Assembly (NCBI RefSeq): GCF_001642475.1
Contig: NW_019174044.1
Coordinates: 38,003 to 102,002, forward strand
Direction: 5' to 3'
DNA: 64,000 nt
DNA from: Fonsecaea monophora
Lineage: Eukaryota > Ascomycota > Eurotiomycetes > Chaetothyriales > Herpotrichiellaceae
The translations under genes and the position numbers were made by a program. Shown here piece by piece: positions 44,068 through 54,289 of this stretch. Position 1 is the first letter of the stretch. Each line of letters opens with the position of its first letter. The notes under the pieces were generated by a model. That model searched no databases. It was given only the letters and a program-made list of their open reading frames with translations, and was not told the origin of the DNA.

Positions 44068-45633
44068 TACGTTGGTTGCAACTATGCAGGCAGTGGTGGC
44101 AGTGGTGGCAGTGGCCAGATAGATTAGGGCATCCACTAATGCGATGGACCTGGCGTGCCATGGTGACAGCACTGGAATGCCATGTGTGGTGGTTTGGAGT
44201 CTCGAGTCTGGAGTCTGGACTCGCTACGGCATCTCGATTTGCTCTTACTAGCACCAGCACCAGCCACCTCAGATTTACACAGTAGTAAAACACCCGTCTG
44301 CCGCAGTCAACAACCTCAGCTTCACTTCAATCCGTCTTTCTACATACTCGTTTTGACTTAAAATCTCCGTACTCGGTACTCGGTACTTCCGCCTCCCTTC
44401 CATCGTACCCCATACGACTGTTGTCGCACCTCGCCACCTGTTCTCTCGCTGATTTACGTCTAGCGGCGCTACGAGTGCTTGCTCACTGCCTACTCTTACA
44501 ATAATAGGGATAACCGAAGAACACGGCTACGCTTAGCAGATCGGGATCCAGATCTCAGACACACCCGCATTGATCGTCGTGAAACACCCACACTGCCTCA
44601 GCATCGGATCCCCGATCCCTGAACCCCCTGCGATTTGCGGAATCCTTCGAGCCGGCCAAATCCTGCGTAACCTTTTGAGCAAAAGCCACGAGTCTCGAGC
44701 GTGACGCCTGTCCCACCCGCGGCGCCTCTCCTGGGGACATGAAACACACCCGAATACCTCATCTTGACGACTGACATTTGGAAAAGAAGGAGAGAAAAAA
44801 AATTCATTTAATATACGCTCGATATCCGCTTGGGGCCTGCACGGCACAAGCTTGTCGTCAATAATTGCATCAGGACTCCCCCCGAACATCCACAGGTGCG
44901 ACGGCCCATCCAACCAAGCAGTGGATCATGACGGACATTTGCTAATCCTTGAAACCTCCCCAATCGATGCACGCCAATCCACAACCAAAACCTGCCAGCC
45001 ACCCTTGGGATTCCACCAACTTTCCCACTCTTTGTGGCGGCCGCAGCGTCGGTGCTACAGTTCTCCGGCAAGGCCACCCCTGGTCGGACTCTTGACAGCC
45101 AGTCACTTCAGATGGAGGAGCCCCTAACTCGGCCAGTTCTACCCCATGTTTGGCATAGTCTCCTGGCTGGAGCCCTGCCACCGTCATGTCCATCCTGCCC
45201 AAGGTCAGCACCTTGCGCAATCCCACCAATCGCTCCAACACCCTTACCAGGGGCTGGACCAAAGGCACCATTGGGAAGTATCCCAGTTGTTTGCGATCAA
45301 GCATCGACGTTCAAGTTGGCGGACCTTGGAATTGTCGAGCTCAACCGTGAGTATAGTCTCTGGCATGCGTCGGCATTCGTTCCTTCAGAGCCAGCACATC
45401 GTCGACACGCAGGTATAACATTGTTTGAACAACAACAACTCATCGTCAACACTTCTCGTTCCTCGGAAATTAACCTCGCCCCGCTAAATGCACAACTTCT
45501 CGAAACCTCTTCAGGAAACGCCCACAGTACTTGCTACCACCTCCATGATTTCTCTTTGAAGTCAGCGCAAGGCTCAGACCTTGAAATTCGCTCGCTTACT
45601 GCCTTATCGAACGCACATAATATCCTTACTGCG
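44068..45633. other. intergenic region and long open leader of the TBC gene
   Basis: It contains short tandem repeats: a GGCAGTGGT repeat at about 44089-44116, GGAGTCT copies near 44195-44220 and a TACTCGG repeat near 44370-44386. From 45034 on, the TBC reading frame is open for 600 bases upstream of the chosen ATG; it contains an in-frame ATG at 45112. Confidence 0.5.
44089..44116. repeat. short tandem repeat GGCAGTGGT
   Basis: About three imperfect copies of a nine-base unit lie immediately downstream of the TERT stop codon. Confidence 0.85.
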
Positions 45634-47880
45634 ATGTCCACGACCGCTACCAGTGCCCCAGGTTCACCCCCCGACCTGTCGGGCTCTCGATCCTCTAAAT
45701 CCTCCTCTTATTCCTCCACCTTTTCCAGTCCCGACGGCTTAGAGGCAGACATAATCAACTTCGAGGATATTGGTTTGGAGGACGACAAACATGTACCGCC
45801 CAGATATTTTCATTCTCGCGACGTGTCAATGCAGTCCGTAGGCTCTCAACACGAACTGATGAAGATGAAAGACGCGAGCCCGGGTGAGAAGAGGCCTACA
45901 CTTCCACAAATACAGACTCAAGTCTCATTACCAGGGTCTAAGCACGACTCTGCACCGCCACGAGCGGCTGGCTCGAGAGTGGCAGCATTCAAGCGTGGAT
46001 TCACTAGCCCGGAGGCATTCTATGCTTCCAGCATGAGAACCAGATCATCTTCCCCCCCAGAACGAAGGAATATCGCATCCTTCTCAACCCCCTCGCTCAG
46101 TGCGGGCGGTCTTCAACCTATCCCTCACTCTCCGGCGCACTCGCTGGGACTGCAAGCTAGGCGTGCCTCGTGGCAACCCCAGAGGAAAACTGTCAAAGAA
46201 TTGGAGGCAGAATACCATGATTCCGACGACGAGCTTCCTGAGGACGCAAGTTTGTGGAATGTCCCCGTGTCGCCTCACGCTGCAGGACAAAGGTCGCATC
46301 GCTCCAGCTTTCGTGGAAGCCCGGACAGAGACCAGCCAGCTCCAAGTCCGCGCCCTATACCCCTAGAATATGCGAGAACGGTCCCTGAAGTGCCTCCAGG
46401 GCCCGGACGCCACCCACAGAGCCTACCAAAGAACAGAGTTCCACCAAGGTCGGTTTCACTCACACCCACGACGTCAAATCCGTCGTCCCCGCGGAAGGCT
46501 GGCCATGCTCTTACCGGCAGAACAAAGTCGTGGAACATCGCAATGGCCGACTTGAGTGAAGAGGCAAGAATCATTTCAGAGGCGTTGGAATATCATGCTG
46601 AGGCGAAAGAACAAGAGCGGCTTGAAAGAGCGGTTCGAGCAGGTTCGTCAAGAGGCAGCCCCAAAACCTCGATGGACCGCGGTTCGAGGACCTCATCCAT
46701 TCAGCTTCCTCCAGTTCAGAAGAGTGCGTTGGATTTTATGCCGATTTCCAAGGAGAAGGAGGCCATTCTGTCACGAACACGACCATCATGGTTGCCGCCA
46801 AAAGATCCAAAGGAGGAGAGGCGGCATTTGAAAGAATACCAACGAATGATGGCGGCATCAATTGAAGCCGAAAAGAAACGTCGAACAAAGCTGCAGGTCC
46901 AGCAATGCGAAAAGGATGATACGAGGGAGTCTTTGAACCGCATCTGGCATTATTACGTCGACGAGACAACAGATATCACGTCCATCGATAAACGAGTCAA
47001 TGATCTCTGCTGGCGCGGAGTCAGTCCAAATCTTCGCGGAAAGGTTTGGCAAAGAGCCGTGGGAAATTCTCTTGGACTCACTGTCCAGAGCTATGAGAAA
47101 GCCTTACAACGAGCAAAGGAAATCAAAAAGCGAAGTGGTGGTCAGCTTGGCCGAGACGAGAAGAGTATGGAAAGATGGTTTGTCGATATCGAACGAGATG
47201 CTGAGACGGCATTTCCTGAACTCAACCTATTCCAAAGGCACGCACCACTTTGGCAGGATCTCATCGATGTTTGCGAGGCGTATGCGTGTTACCGGAGCGA
47301 TGTGGGGTACATTTATGGGATTCAACTTATTGCCGCATTACTGCTATTACAGCTATCAACCCCAGCAGACGCCTTTATCCTTCTTGCCAATTGTCTTAAC
47401 CGTTCTGTACCATTGGCATTTCAAACCGATGACACCACTACTACCAATCGCACTTATAATCATGCTGTGTCGACTCTGGGAATCAAGTTTCCACGTCTGT
47501 ACGAATATTTGTTTGGGTCCGTCGAGCAAGGAGGTCTGGGTTTCCGCGGCGAGGAAGTTTTTGAACCGATGCTCCGGACAATCTTTTCAAACGGCCTGGA
47601 TGTCGACCGCCTCAGTCGAATCTGGGATATATGGATTTTTGAGGGCGACCGGACACTGGTCAATGCGGCTGTGGCTATCCTGGGCAGTCTCCAGCAGCAA
47701 CTTTTCGACATTCAGGGCGATACGGACTTGAAAAGACGCAACATTCAGGAAATGTTGGGATGGGGTCCGTTCAATCGTCTTCCTCAGTCGGGACACTGGA
47801 ACCTACAGTTGGTCGGAGATGAGGACAAGTTTGTCGAAGAAGTGCGCCTTGCGGGAACACTCGACTACACCGGCAGATAA
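45634..47880 (+). CDS. TBC-domain (Rab-GAP-like) protein, catalytic fingers apparently absent
   Basis: Single exon, 748 residues from the ATG at 45634; the product begins MSTTATSAPGSPPDL, as expected for fungal homologues. The first ~440 residues are Ser/Pro-rich with a short acidic block (about 40-55). The TBC domain spans about 450-735, with CWRGVSPNLRGKVWQRAVGN and IWDIWIFEGDRTLVNAA. Active Rab GAPs use an arginine finger in IxxDxxR and a glutamine finger in YxQ. Here the arginine position is Thr525 (IERDAET) and the glutamine position is Tyr561 (GYIYG), so both look lost. It may bind a Rab GTPase without stimulating hydrolysis, or act in a non-canonical way. It converges on the CYB2-type gene. 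Confidence 0.88.
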   Translation: MSTTATSAPGSPPDLSGSRSSKSSSYSSTFSSPDGLEADIINFEDIGLEDDKHVPPRYFHSRDVSMQSVGSQHELMKMKDASPGEKRPTLPQIQTQVSLPGSKHDSAPPRAAGSRVAAFKRGFTSPEAFYASSMRTRSSSPPERRNIASFSTPSLSAGGLQPIPHSPAHSLGLQARRASWQPQRKTVKELEAEYHDSDDELPEDASLWNVPVSPHAAGQRSHRSSFRGSPDRDQPAPSPRPIPLEYARTVPEVPPGPGRHPQSLPKNRVPPRSVSLTPTTSNPSSPRKAGHALTGRTKSWNIAMADLSEEARIISEALEYHAEAKEQERLERAVRAGSSRGSPKTSMDRGSRTSSIQLPPVQKSALDFMPISKEKEAILSRTRPSWLPPKDPKEERRHLKEYQRMMAASIEAEKKRRTKLQVQQCEKDDTRESLNRIWHYYVDETTDITSIDKRVNDLCWRGVSPNLRGKVWQRAVGNSLGLTVQSYEKALQRAKEIKKRSGGQLGRDEKSMERWFVDIERDAETAFPELNLFQRHAPLWQDLIDVCEAYACYRSDVGYIYGIQLIAALLLLQLSTPADAFILLANCLNRSVPLAFQTDDTTTTNRTYNHAVSTLGIKFPRLYEYLFGSVEQGGLGFRGEEVFEPMLRTIFSNGLDVDRLSRIWDIWIFEGDRTLVNAAVAILGSLQQQLFDIQGDTDLKRRNIQEMLGWGPFNRLPQSGHWNLQLVGDEDKFVEEVRLAGTLDYTGR

Positions 47881-48913
47881 ATATTAATGACGACAGTGTA
47901 CACAAGTTTGTACAGATGAACATTCACAAGCATCTTAGACGGAAAGAGAGGTGCTTTGATTCTGAGGTATTCATTTTAATCAACGACGGCCTGAACCATG
48001 ACGATTTCTCATTCAGAGGATTGGAAGAATTTTCTTGGACACATTGGTATCTTTGGATTGACGCCGCTGTTGCTGTCGGCTCTAATGATTCAACACGGCT
48101 GAGAAGATAGATGGTGCACATGTTTTTGAAGGCTGTGCACCTTTATATTTACAAAGAAATCTATTCCTCCACTGCCAGTTTTTCCCGTGCATAGAACCAT
48201 GATAACTATTGTGCTATTGAAGCGGACACTAGCCAAGTATCACCCGTCGTGGAACGGAATGCTTGACTTCCCACCATCTCTCTATTGCCTTCTACTACGC
48301 TTCGCTTCGCTCTTGTAACTATCCGTGACAGTCTCATTGAAGAGAACCAGCCTTCGACCGTCCATCGGTGGGAGGAACGCGCGGATAGATAAATATCCGA
48401 GTCAATCGATGGCAGCCCTGCAATGCGCACCAAGTAGTGAATAAAAAAAGAGAGTATTTGTTACGTGCGTGGACGGGTCCAATCGATATGAGATCTATGT
48501 AAGATCTATGTATTCGTTTTCCTCTTCCTGATTAGTCATTACTCCTCACTCCTGTATGAGGAAGGTATGTACTTTCTGGGCTTAAGTTCGACGAGTAAAG
48601 CGGGTAAACCGAGTAAAAACACTTTCTTGAGCTTTCTCTATCTATTGATCACTTGATCGACTAAGCACTCCAAATATCGCCCTCTCTCCCTTACATATCG
48701 CTTGCCGGAAAAGTTGGAAAGGTGAAAAAAACCCAAAAAAACAAAACAAAAAAAAAGTCACGAAATGTACACGATACATGGTACATGGTCGCGCTGCATC
48801 TGCATCCGCGTCCGCGTCCGCATCCTTGTATGATTTGTAGTCAGTCGTCTTGTAGCCCTTTGATGTATGATTGTCCCTGCAGTCCATGGGTGGACGAGGG
48901 CTTGTCTTTGTTT
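47881..48913. other. convergent intergenic region
   Basis: This lies between the TBC and flavocytochrome stops. It contains an A-rich run at about 48724-48757 and an imperfect hexamer repeat (CCGCGT/CATCCG) at about 48799-48824. No gene was supported. Confidence 0.5.
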
Positions 48914-50648
48914 CTAAAGCCTCGCCTTCAACCCCTTAACCCAAGCTTCGCCGTATTCCGAGTCATCCCCTGAGACCAAGCGATCCGGAAGTTCCAACTC
49001 TAACACTTTTGTGTTCACATACGACGGGTTCAATTGGTCGAGGGACGTCACGCCCATGCAGCGCATGGTCGTCTCAATTTCTTCAGATAAGACTGCGGGG
49101 GGGGAAATATGTGGTCAGCCTCAGAGCATTCGTCTTTCAACCGGGCTCATCTGCCCATGGACACTTGAAAAGGGTCGTAGATATGATGAAGTCAGAGCAG
49201 GGTGAAAACGACCAGCACTGACTTGGAATAGTGCAAGGGGGGTCACTCATGGGGATGAAAATAGAATGAACGGGCAAATACTTACGTTGGATCACCCTGG
49301 CCACACCCTCGTCACCCATGGCAACAGAGTACATGAACGAGCGTCCCAAGCCCACTCCCCTCGCCCCGAGGCACAAAGCTTTGATCACATCTGCGCCCCT
49401 GCGGATTCCTCCGTCCAAGTAGACTTCGGCCTTCTTCAGCAACTCGGGGTAGAACTTCCGGATCTCGAGCAGAGTGCGGATGGACGAGGGTGCATCATCG
49501 CACTGTCGGCCTCCGTGGTTGCTGAGATAGATAGCGTCAACGCCGTGTTCGAATACCGCGAGAGCGGCGTCTTCCGCTGTCTGGATGCCCTTGATCGCGA
49601 TCGGACCGGCATCGTTCCTACCCTGGCGCCATGCATCGCGAATCCAAGGCAAGTCATCCCAATTGAGGGTGGACGAGTGGTGACCCCTGAGTGGGGGGCT
49701 ATTTTCGTCGTCCTCATTGGCCGGCTTGTACCATTCTGTCAAGACGGAATTATCGCCGCTCGCAGTGGCCAGCTCTGCCCGGTAGCGTTCGTCCTCCTCG
49801 CGCTTGCCCACCACAGGCGTGTCGACGGTGATGACCAACGCCTTGTAGCCTAGATCCCTCGCCATACCAACTAGTTCGAGTGTTCGCTCCTTCTCGTGCG
49901 CAACGTACAGCTGGAACCACAGCGTGCCGCCATCCTCAGGCGAGAGGTTGCGAAACCGCACCTTCTTCTTCTCTTCGATCAAGCACTGCATCAGCTCGTC
50001 GTGCGGCACGGTCGAGTACGTGCTCGGGCAGTAGGGGATCCCTCTTCTGACCGCACCTCTCGCTAGACACAGCTCACCATCCTCATGCACTAGCCTCGCC
50101 CGCGCAGCTGGGGCGATAAAGAACGGAAGGCGGAATTTGGTCCCTAGCATAACCCTGGTCATGTCCACCCTTCGGACGTTGCGCATTATCCGCGGTCGTA
50201 GGGTGACTTTCTTCCAGTCTTGCCGGTTGTTGGTGAGGGATCCGAGACTGTCCGCTGCGGAGTTGAAGTAGACAAAGGCGCTGTGAGAGATGATTCGTGT
50301 GGCGGCCTTTTCAACGTCGTCCAGGTTCACGCAGTGGGAGAGGGGGATTTGGGCCATCTGGTCAAGATCCCGAGTCACCTGGGGAGAAGACGGGCTCGAT
50401 ACAGTGGCCGGATCGACTGAACCCAGGTGCTTGTCCTTTGGTAGAGAGCGTTCAATTGTGCCGGGAGGATGAATGGGTTCATACATGGCCGTCGCATCCT
50501 TTCCGCCGTACTGTAACAGGATCTGTGAGCCGCCGGGATGGTGGTCTAGGTATCCGGTGACATCGTAGACCTTGCCCGAGACAATAACCCAGCATGAGTC
50601 GCGCGAAGCGTGTTGGGCGACTTCGTTGCCGTTGAGCAGTTTCGCCAT
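48914..50648 (-). CDS. CYB2: flavocytochrome b2-type L-lactate/2-hydroxyacid dehydrogenase
   Basis: Two exons on the minus strand, 49286-50648 and 48914-49092, 513 residues. A cytochrome b5 domain (about 1-80) has heme ligands at about His37 (HHPGG) and His60. The FMN-dependent alpha-hydroxy acid dehydrogenase domain (about 110-500) contains VDTPVVGKREED, IAIKGIQTAEDA, YLSNHGGRQ with the catalytic His/Arg pair, and LDGGIRRGADVIKALCLGA. Yeast Cyb2 oxidises L-lactate to pyruvate and passes electrons to cytochrome c in the intermembrane space. Here the protein begins directly with the b5 domain, without a visible mitochondrial presequence, so a cytosolic paralogue is likely. The 193-nt intron ends in an unusual run of C before GCAG. 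Confidence 0.93.
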
Positions 50649-52274
50649 TGTTTTGGTCTCTTGTTTCTGCACGTGGACGCAACGAGTGCAACAAACGCAG
50701 TGCGTGCCCGGAGGATTCAACACTGCTCACTCTGAACCCAAGAATGGTGAGATGATCCGTAAGTCAAATAGTCTGTAGGTGAGATAGGGAGATGGACCGG
50801 TTTTATCAAGTCCACGGAGTACACGGAGTCTGCCAGATCGACCTAGGTCGGAGGATTATTATTGACAAGGGCAATCATCCCGGCTGAGGGGGTTGGCCGG
50901 CAGTAATAATAGCTCCAAACCGAGGCGTCTGTAGGCGCGGGAAAGCTTCGTCGTTCCCCCCGCATTGAACACCACCAGTGGTACCGAGAAGAATGCCGTG
51001 GGTGTCCTAATAGGCAAATAGGACTAATGCTATTTGTCCTCCTCACTCCAATGCCCACTGGCTCGAGGCTGAGATCCAAAGGGGACCTCCGAAGGCACAA
51101 TGATCCGCCACCAGAGGGGCAGGAGTTTGGCTGCTTCCCATTCGCCAGCTGCCCGCATAGTATTCATCTTGATCGCCGCATGCCTTTGAAAGACTCTACC
51201 CAGTATGTATTCAATCCAAGGAGCTGGTGAGTTTCCAGTCCAATCACTCTCGCCTTGTTGACAATCAAAAGTTTGAGACTGACATGGCCAAGAGGGTCTC
51301 TTGACCAACCCTTGGATTGGTCCGTAACTCGGGAAAGAAGTTAACGACCTCGTCTTTAAGTACCCTCGGCAACTTGTGGACCAGGCTTGGCCTTTTCTCG
51401 AATGATTCTTTCAATTCTGCAACAGCGAGATATGAGTAATGATTGGGGGTTGTTGTAGGACGGACGCGTGACATGACAGACTGCGAGGTCATGTTAGCTC
51501 TCGAGATCAATCCCGGCCTGTCGTGTTGATTTGACGGTTGCCAGATTGTATCTGTGCCATTTTACTGAATGGTCTAGAAGGTGATCAGCGATGTTTGTGG
51601 ATGGTATTGGTGACGGCGCAGGTGAGTGATAAGAAATTGACGCTGAAATAAACGCACTTTGAGTGAGTAAGATTGCTGCAGTTTGTCCTCATCTCCATCC
51701 CCAGGTCACTCACATCCAGGGATTTCCACATCTATCCCAAAGAATTGGGAATGTCTCAGGGCATCGACTTCGTACAACCTCGAACTCGTACAACTCTATA
51801 CCGATTTCGAGTAATAACGGAGGAGGTGGACCTGTCGATCCCGCTGGCCAGTTGCGACATCTGGGTCAGCCGCCTGCGTCGGCGCGTTCTCATTTGTTTA
51901 TCTCCGCAATTCGACCGACTACGGTGGTGGCCTTGGACCTTGCTTTACCTCCTTTGCGTTCGTCTTCGCACGATGACCACATTCGAAATTTTGGCTGGTG
52001 CCTGAATCCCCTGTTGCTACTCTCCGAGCTGCTAAGAGTCCTTGTGCTAGTCGGCAGGACGCAGTGCAACAATGGTGGGACGGTGGACAGGAAACTTCGG
52101 GCTGGTTTCGTATTTAATGCGAGCCATGTTCGCTCTCTTTTGACCCTTTGAGAGCTTTACCACGACGACGACGACGATAAATCGGCCTCTCTGTTTGAAA
52201 CTTTTCAGATCGACTTTCAGGATACTCTATTGTCTCTTCGCATTGATTGACCGTGTCAGATCTGCACTGTAACA
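50649..52274. promoter_or_regulatory. divergent intergenic region
   Basis: 1.6 kb between the flavocytochrome and the SDR gene. It contains a doubled ACGGAGT site at about 50813-50829. A GTG-opened frame at 51663-52151 was not accepted as a gene. No other feature was seen. Confidence 0.45.
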
Positions 52275-53165
52275 ATGGTCCATTTGATCTTGACTGGAGC
52301 CACGGGTCTTGTGGGAGCATCCGTTCTCTCGCACATTCTTTCCCTCCCGTCAACGAGTACACCCGCCATTCATAAGCTATCAATCATCACTCGCTCTAGC
52401 TCAATCCCCTGGCTATCAACCACTCCTCCACCAGGGACGCCGGCCGTCAACAAACACACCCAGATCGAAGTCATCGAGCACAAAGATTTCACCTCATATC
52501 CACCGGACCTGTTGGAGAGACTGAAAGGTGCCGACGCTTGCATATGGGCCTTGGGCGTAAGCCAGAACGACGTGTCCAAGGAGCAGTATGTGACGATCAC
52601 AAAGGACTATACCATGGAGGCGGCCAAGGCGTTTTCCTCGCTACGAGAGTCGGCGTCGTCGTCCATTTCGGGGTCTCCTTCTGAAGACAAGCCTGACGGG
52701 AACAAAAAGTTCAAATTCATCTACGTTTCCGGCGAAGGCGCGACGCTGCATCCGCGACCCTGGACACCCCTCTTCGGCCGCGTCAAAGGCGACACGGAAC
52801 ATTCTCTGCTCCAACTCTCCAAGACACCGCCCTACTCCAATCTCCTCTCAGTCTACTCGGTCCGCCCCGGCGCGGTGGACGGCCACAACCAGCCCTGGCT
52901 CTGGGAGCCGATCCTGAGGGAGAAGCGAACCGCCTTTCAGCGCTTTTACCTGGGGAAGGCGTTGGTCCCGATCCGAAGGGGTTTCCTCGGCGAGGGATTG
53001 CACACCCCGACCGAGGAACTGGGCCGCGTGTTAGTGGAAATGGCCGTTGGGGAGCAGCAGGGCCCGTTTGAAATTGGAGACGGCGTTGAGGTGGAAGGGG
53101 AAGGGCGGACGCTGGGGAACAAGAGGGTCAGGATGTTGGGTAGGGGGGAGGGATGGTGGAAATAA
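52275..53165 (+). CDS. atypical short-chain dehydrogenase, HTATIP2/Fmp52-like
   Basis: Single exon, 296 residues. A Rossmann fold is indicated by TGATGLVGASVL at the N-terminus, a central VIEHKDFTSY and YVSGEGA in the usual Ser/Tyr region, and VRPGAVDG near residue 195. This matches the atypical SDR group of HTATIP2/CC3 and yeast Fmp52, which bind NAD(P) but whose substrates are poorly known. No signal peptide or membrane segment is seen. The ATG is preceded by AACA and followed by GT, so initiation context is reasonable. It converges on the CAP gene, with about 290 bp between stops. The substrate is not predictable from the sequence. Confidence 0.85.
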   Translation: MVHLILTGATGLVGASVLSHILSLPSTSTPAIHKLSIITRSSSIPWLSTTPPPGTPAVNKHTQIEVIEHKDFTSYPPDLLERLKGADACIWALGVSQNDVSKEQYVTITKDYTMEAAKAFSSLRESASSSISGSPSEDKPDGNKKFKFIYVSGEGATLHPRPWTPLFGRVKGDTEHSLLQLSKTPPYSNLLSVYSVRPGAVDGHNQPWLWEPILREKRTAFQRFYLGKALVPIRRGFLGEGLHTPTEELGRVLVEMAVGEQQGPFEIGDGVEVEGEGRTLGNKRVRMLGRGEGWWK

Positions 53166-53458
53166 TACGTAGGCGAGACATCCAACAAAACCCCAGAACT
53201 AGGTGGATTAATAGTAGTAGTATTTTATGGCGTTTGGGGTAGTATCTCTTGTGTATCTGTGTCATATATACATCAAATTCACAGCTCATTTACCTCATCA
53301 TTCAATCGTGACTCGACTCGACGCGCAAAAGCAACGCTCTATACGTGTCTTTCAGATGCTTTACGGAGACCGGGTCTGTGTCACCTCCCTTCTTATCTTG
53401 TGTGTCGGTGTAGGTTGGATATCGACCAAGGAGAAAAAGGGGACAGGAAACCCGCTGG

Positions 53459-54289
53459 CTAGGACATTCCCAGACCGAACAGTACGGCAGCCAGCGTGAC
53501 ACACACGGTGACAAGCAGGCCTCGCCGGTCCATTTCTACCGCCAGAGCCCCGATCGACTCACCGGTAGTGCTCGCCGTCGCCGCGGGCGGATTTGAAAAC
53601 AAACTCGTCGTCGCGGTCGGCGTCCCTCCGGTTGCGCCAATCGTTGCGCTCAGCTCGTCGAACCCGCTGTCCCCGCCACTCCGTTCAGCGCCAACGTTCG
53701 CCTTGAAGAACAGGTTGTTTTCCCCGACGACATTCCCCGGCGGCCAGTACTCGCACACCAAGTATATACCGTCCAGTCCGTTCTTGCCGTCACAGTCGGT
53801 CCACCCGCACCCGGTGGCCTGCGTGCTCTGCCATACCAACTGTGTGAAATGCCCCGTCGCCTCGGTGAAGCCGGTCGGATCGGAGCTGGAGAAGTTATAC
53901 AGTGCCCGTTCATTGCCCCAAGCGTCCACGGCCGAGATAACGTCGGGGTATCCTCTGGCGAGATTCTCCCCGTACGGACCGTGCGAATGCGTCCAGACGC
54001 AGCCCTCGGAATAGCTCTGAGCGTACGACGCAAGGGTCTCGTTCCAATATATATATCCGGCCGAATGTTCGTAGCGGAAGAAGTTCGTAGAATTGAGAAT
54101 CGACTCTCGGAAGGTGAGTGAGTCGGTATATTGGGGAGAAAGAGGCGTGGTCGAGGCGGCTGCAGTAAAGGTCTGAGTTATAGTTGTGCCAACAACTGTG
54201 ACGGTAGCGGGATCCTGACACAAGACTTGGAGAGACAAGAGGGACAGGGAGATGATGACGGTGGCAGGAAGGGAGTGTAGAACAACCAT
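53459..54289 (-). CDS. secreted CAP/PR-1 (PRY-type) protein, probably GPI-anchored
   Basis: Single exon, 276 residues. A signal peptide (about 1-24, ending LQVLC) is followed by a Thr-rich linker and a CAP domain (about 55-195), with HSHGPYGENLARG, GHFTQLVWQST and YLVCEYWPPGN, the three CAP signatures. N-glycosylation sites include NST, NET and NFS. After a Ser/Thr/Ala-rich stretch the protein ends in a hydrophobic segment without a cytosolic tail, as in GPI-anchored proteins. Yeast Pry proteins bind and export sterols and fatty acids. Cell-wall or plasma-membrane location is likely. Confidence 0.92.
   Translation of the reverse strand: MVVLHSLPATVIISLSLLSLQVLCQDPATVTVVGTTITQTFTAAASTTPLSPQYTDSLTFRESILNSTNFFRYEHSAGYIYWNETLASYAQSYSEGCVWTHSHGPYGENLARGYPDVISAVDAWGNERALYNFSSSDPTGFTEATGHFTQLVWQSTQATGCGWTDCDGKNGLDGIYLVCEYWPPGNVVGENNLFFKANVGAERSGGDSGFDELSATIGATGGTPTATTSLFSNPPAATASTTGESIGALAVEMDRRGLLVTVCVTLAAVLFGLGMS

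Noticed and set aside
51663..52151. 162-codon plus-strand frame before the SDR gene
   Set aside because: It opens with GTG, has no recognisable domain and lies in the SDR promoter region. Composition is not convincing.
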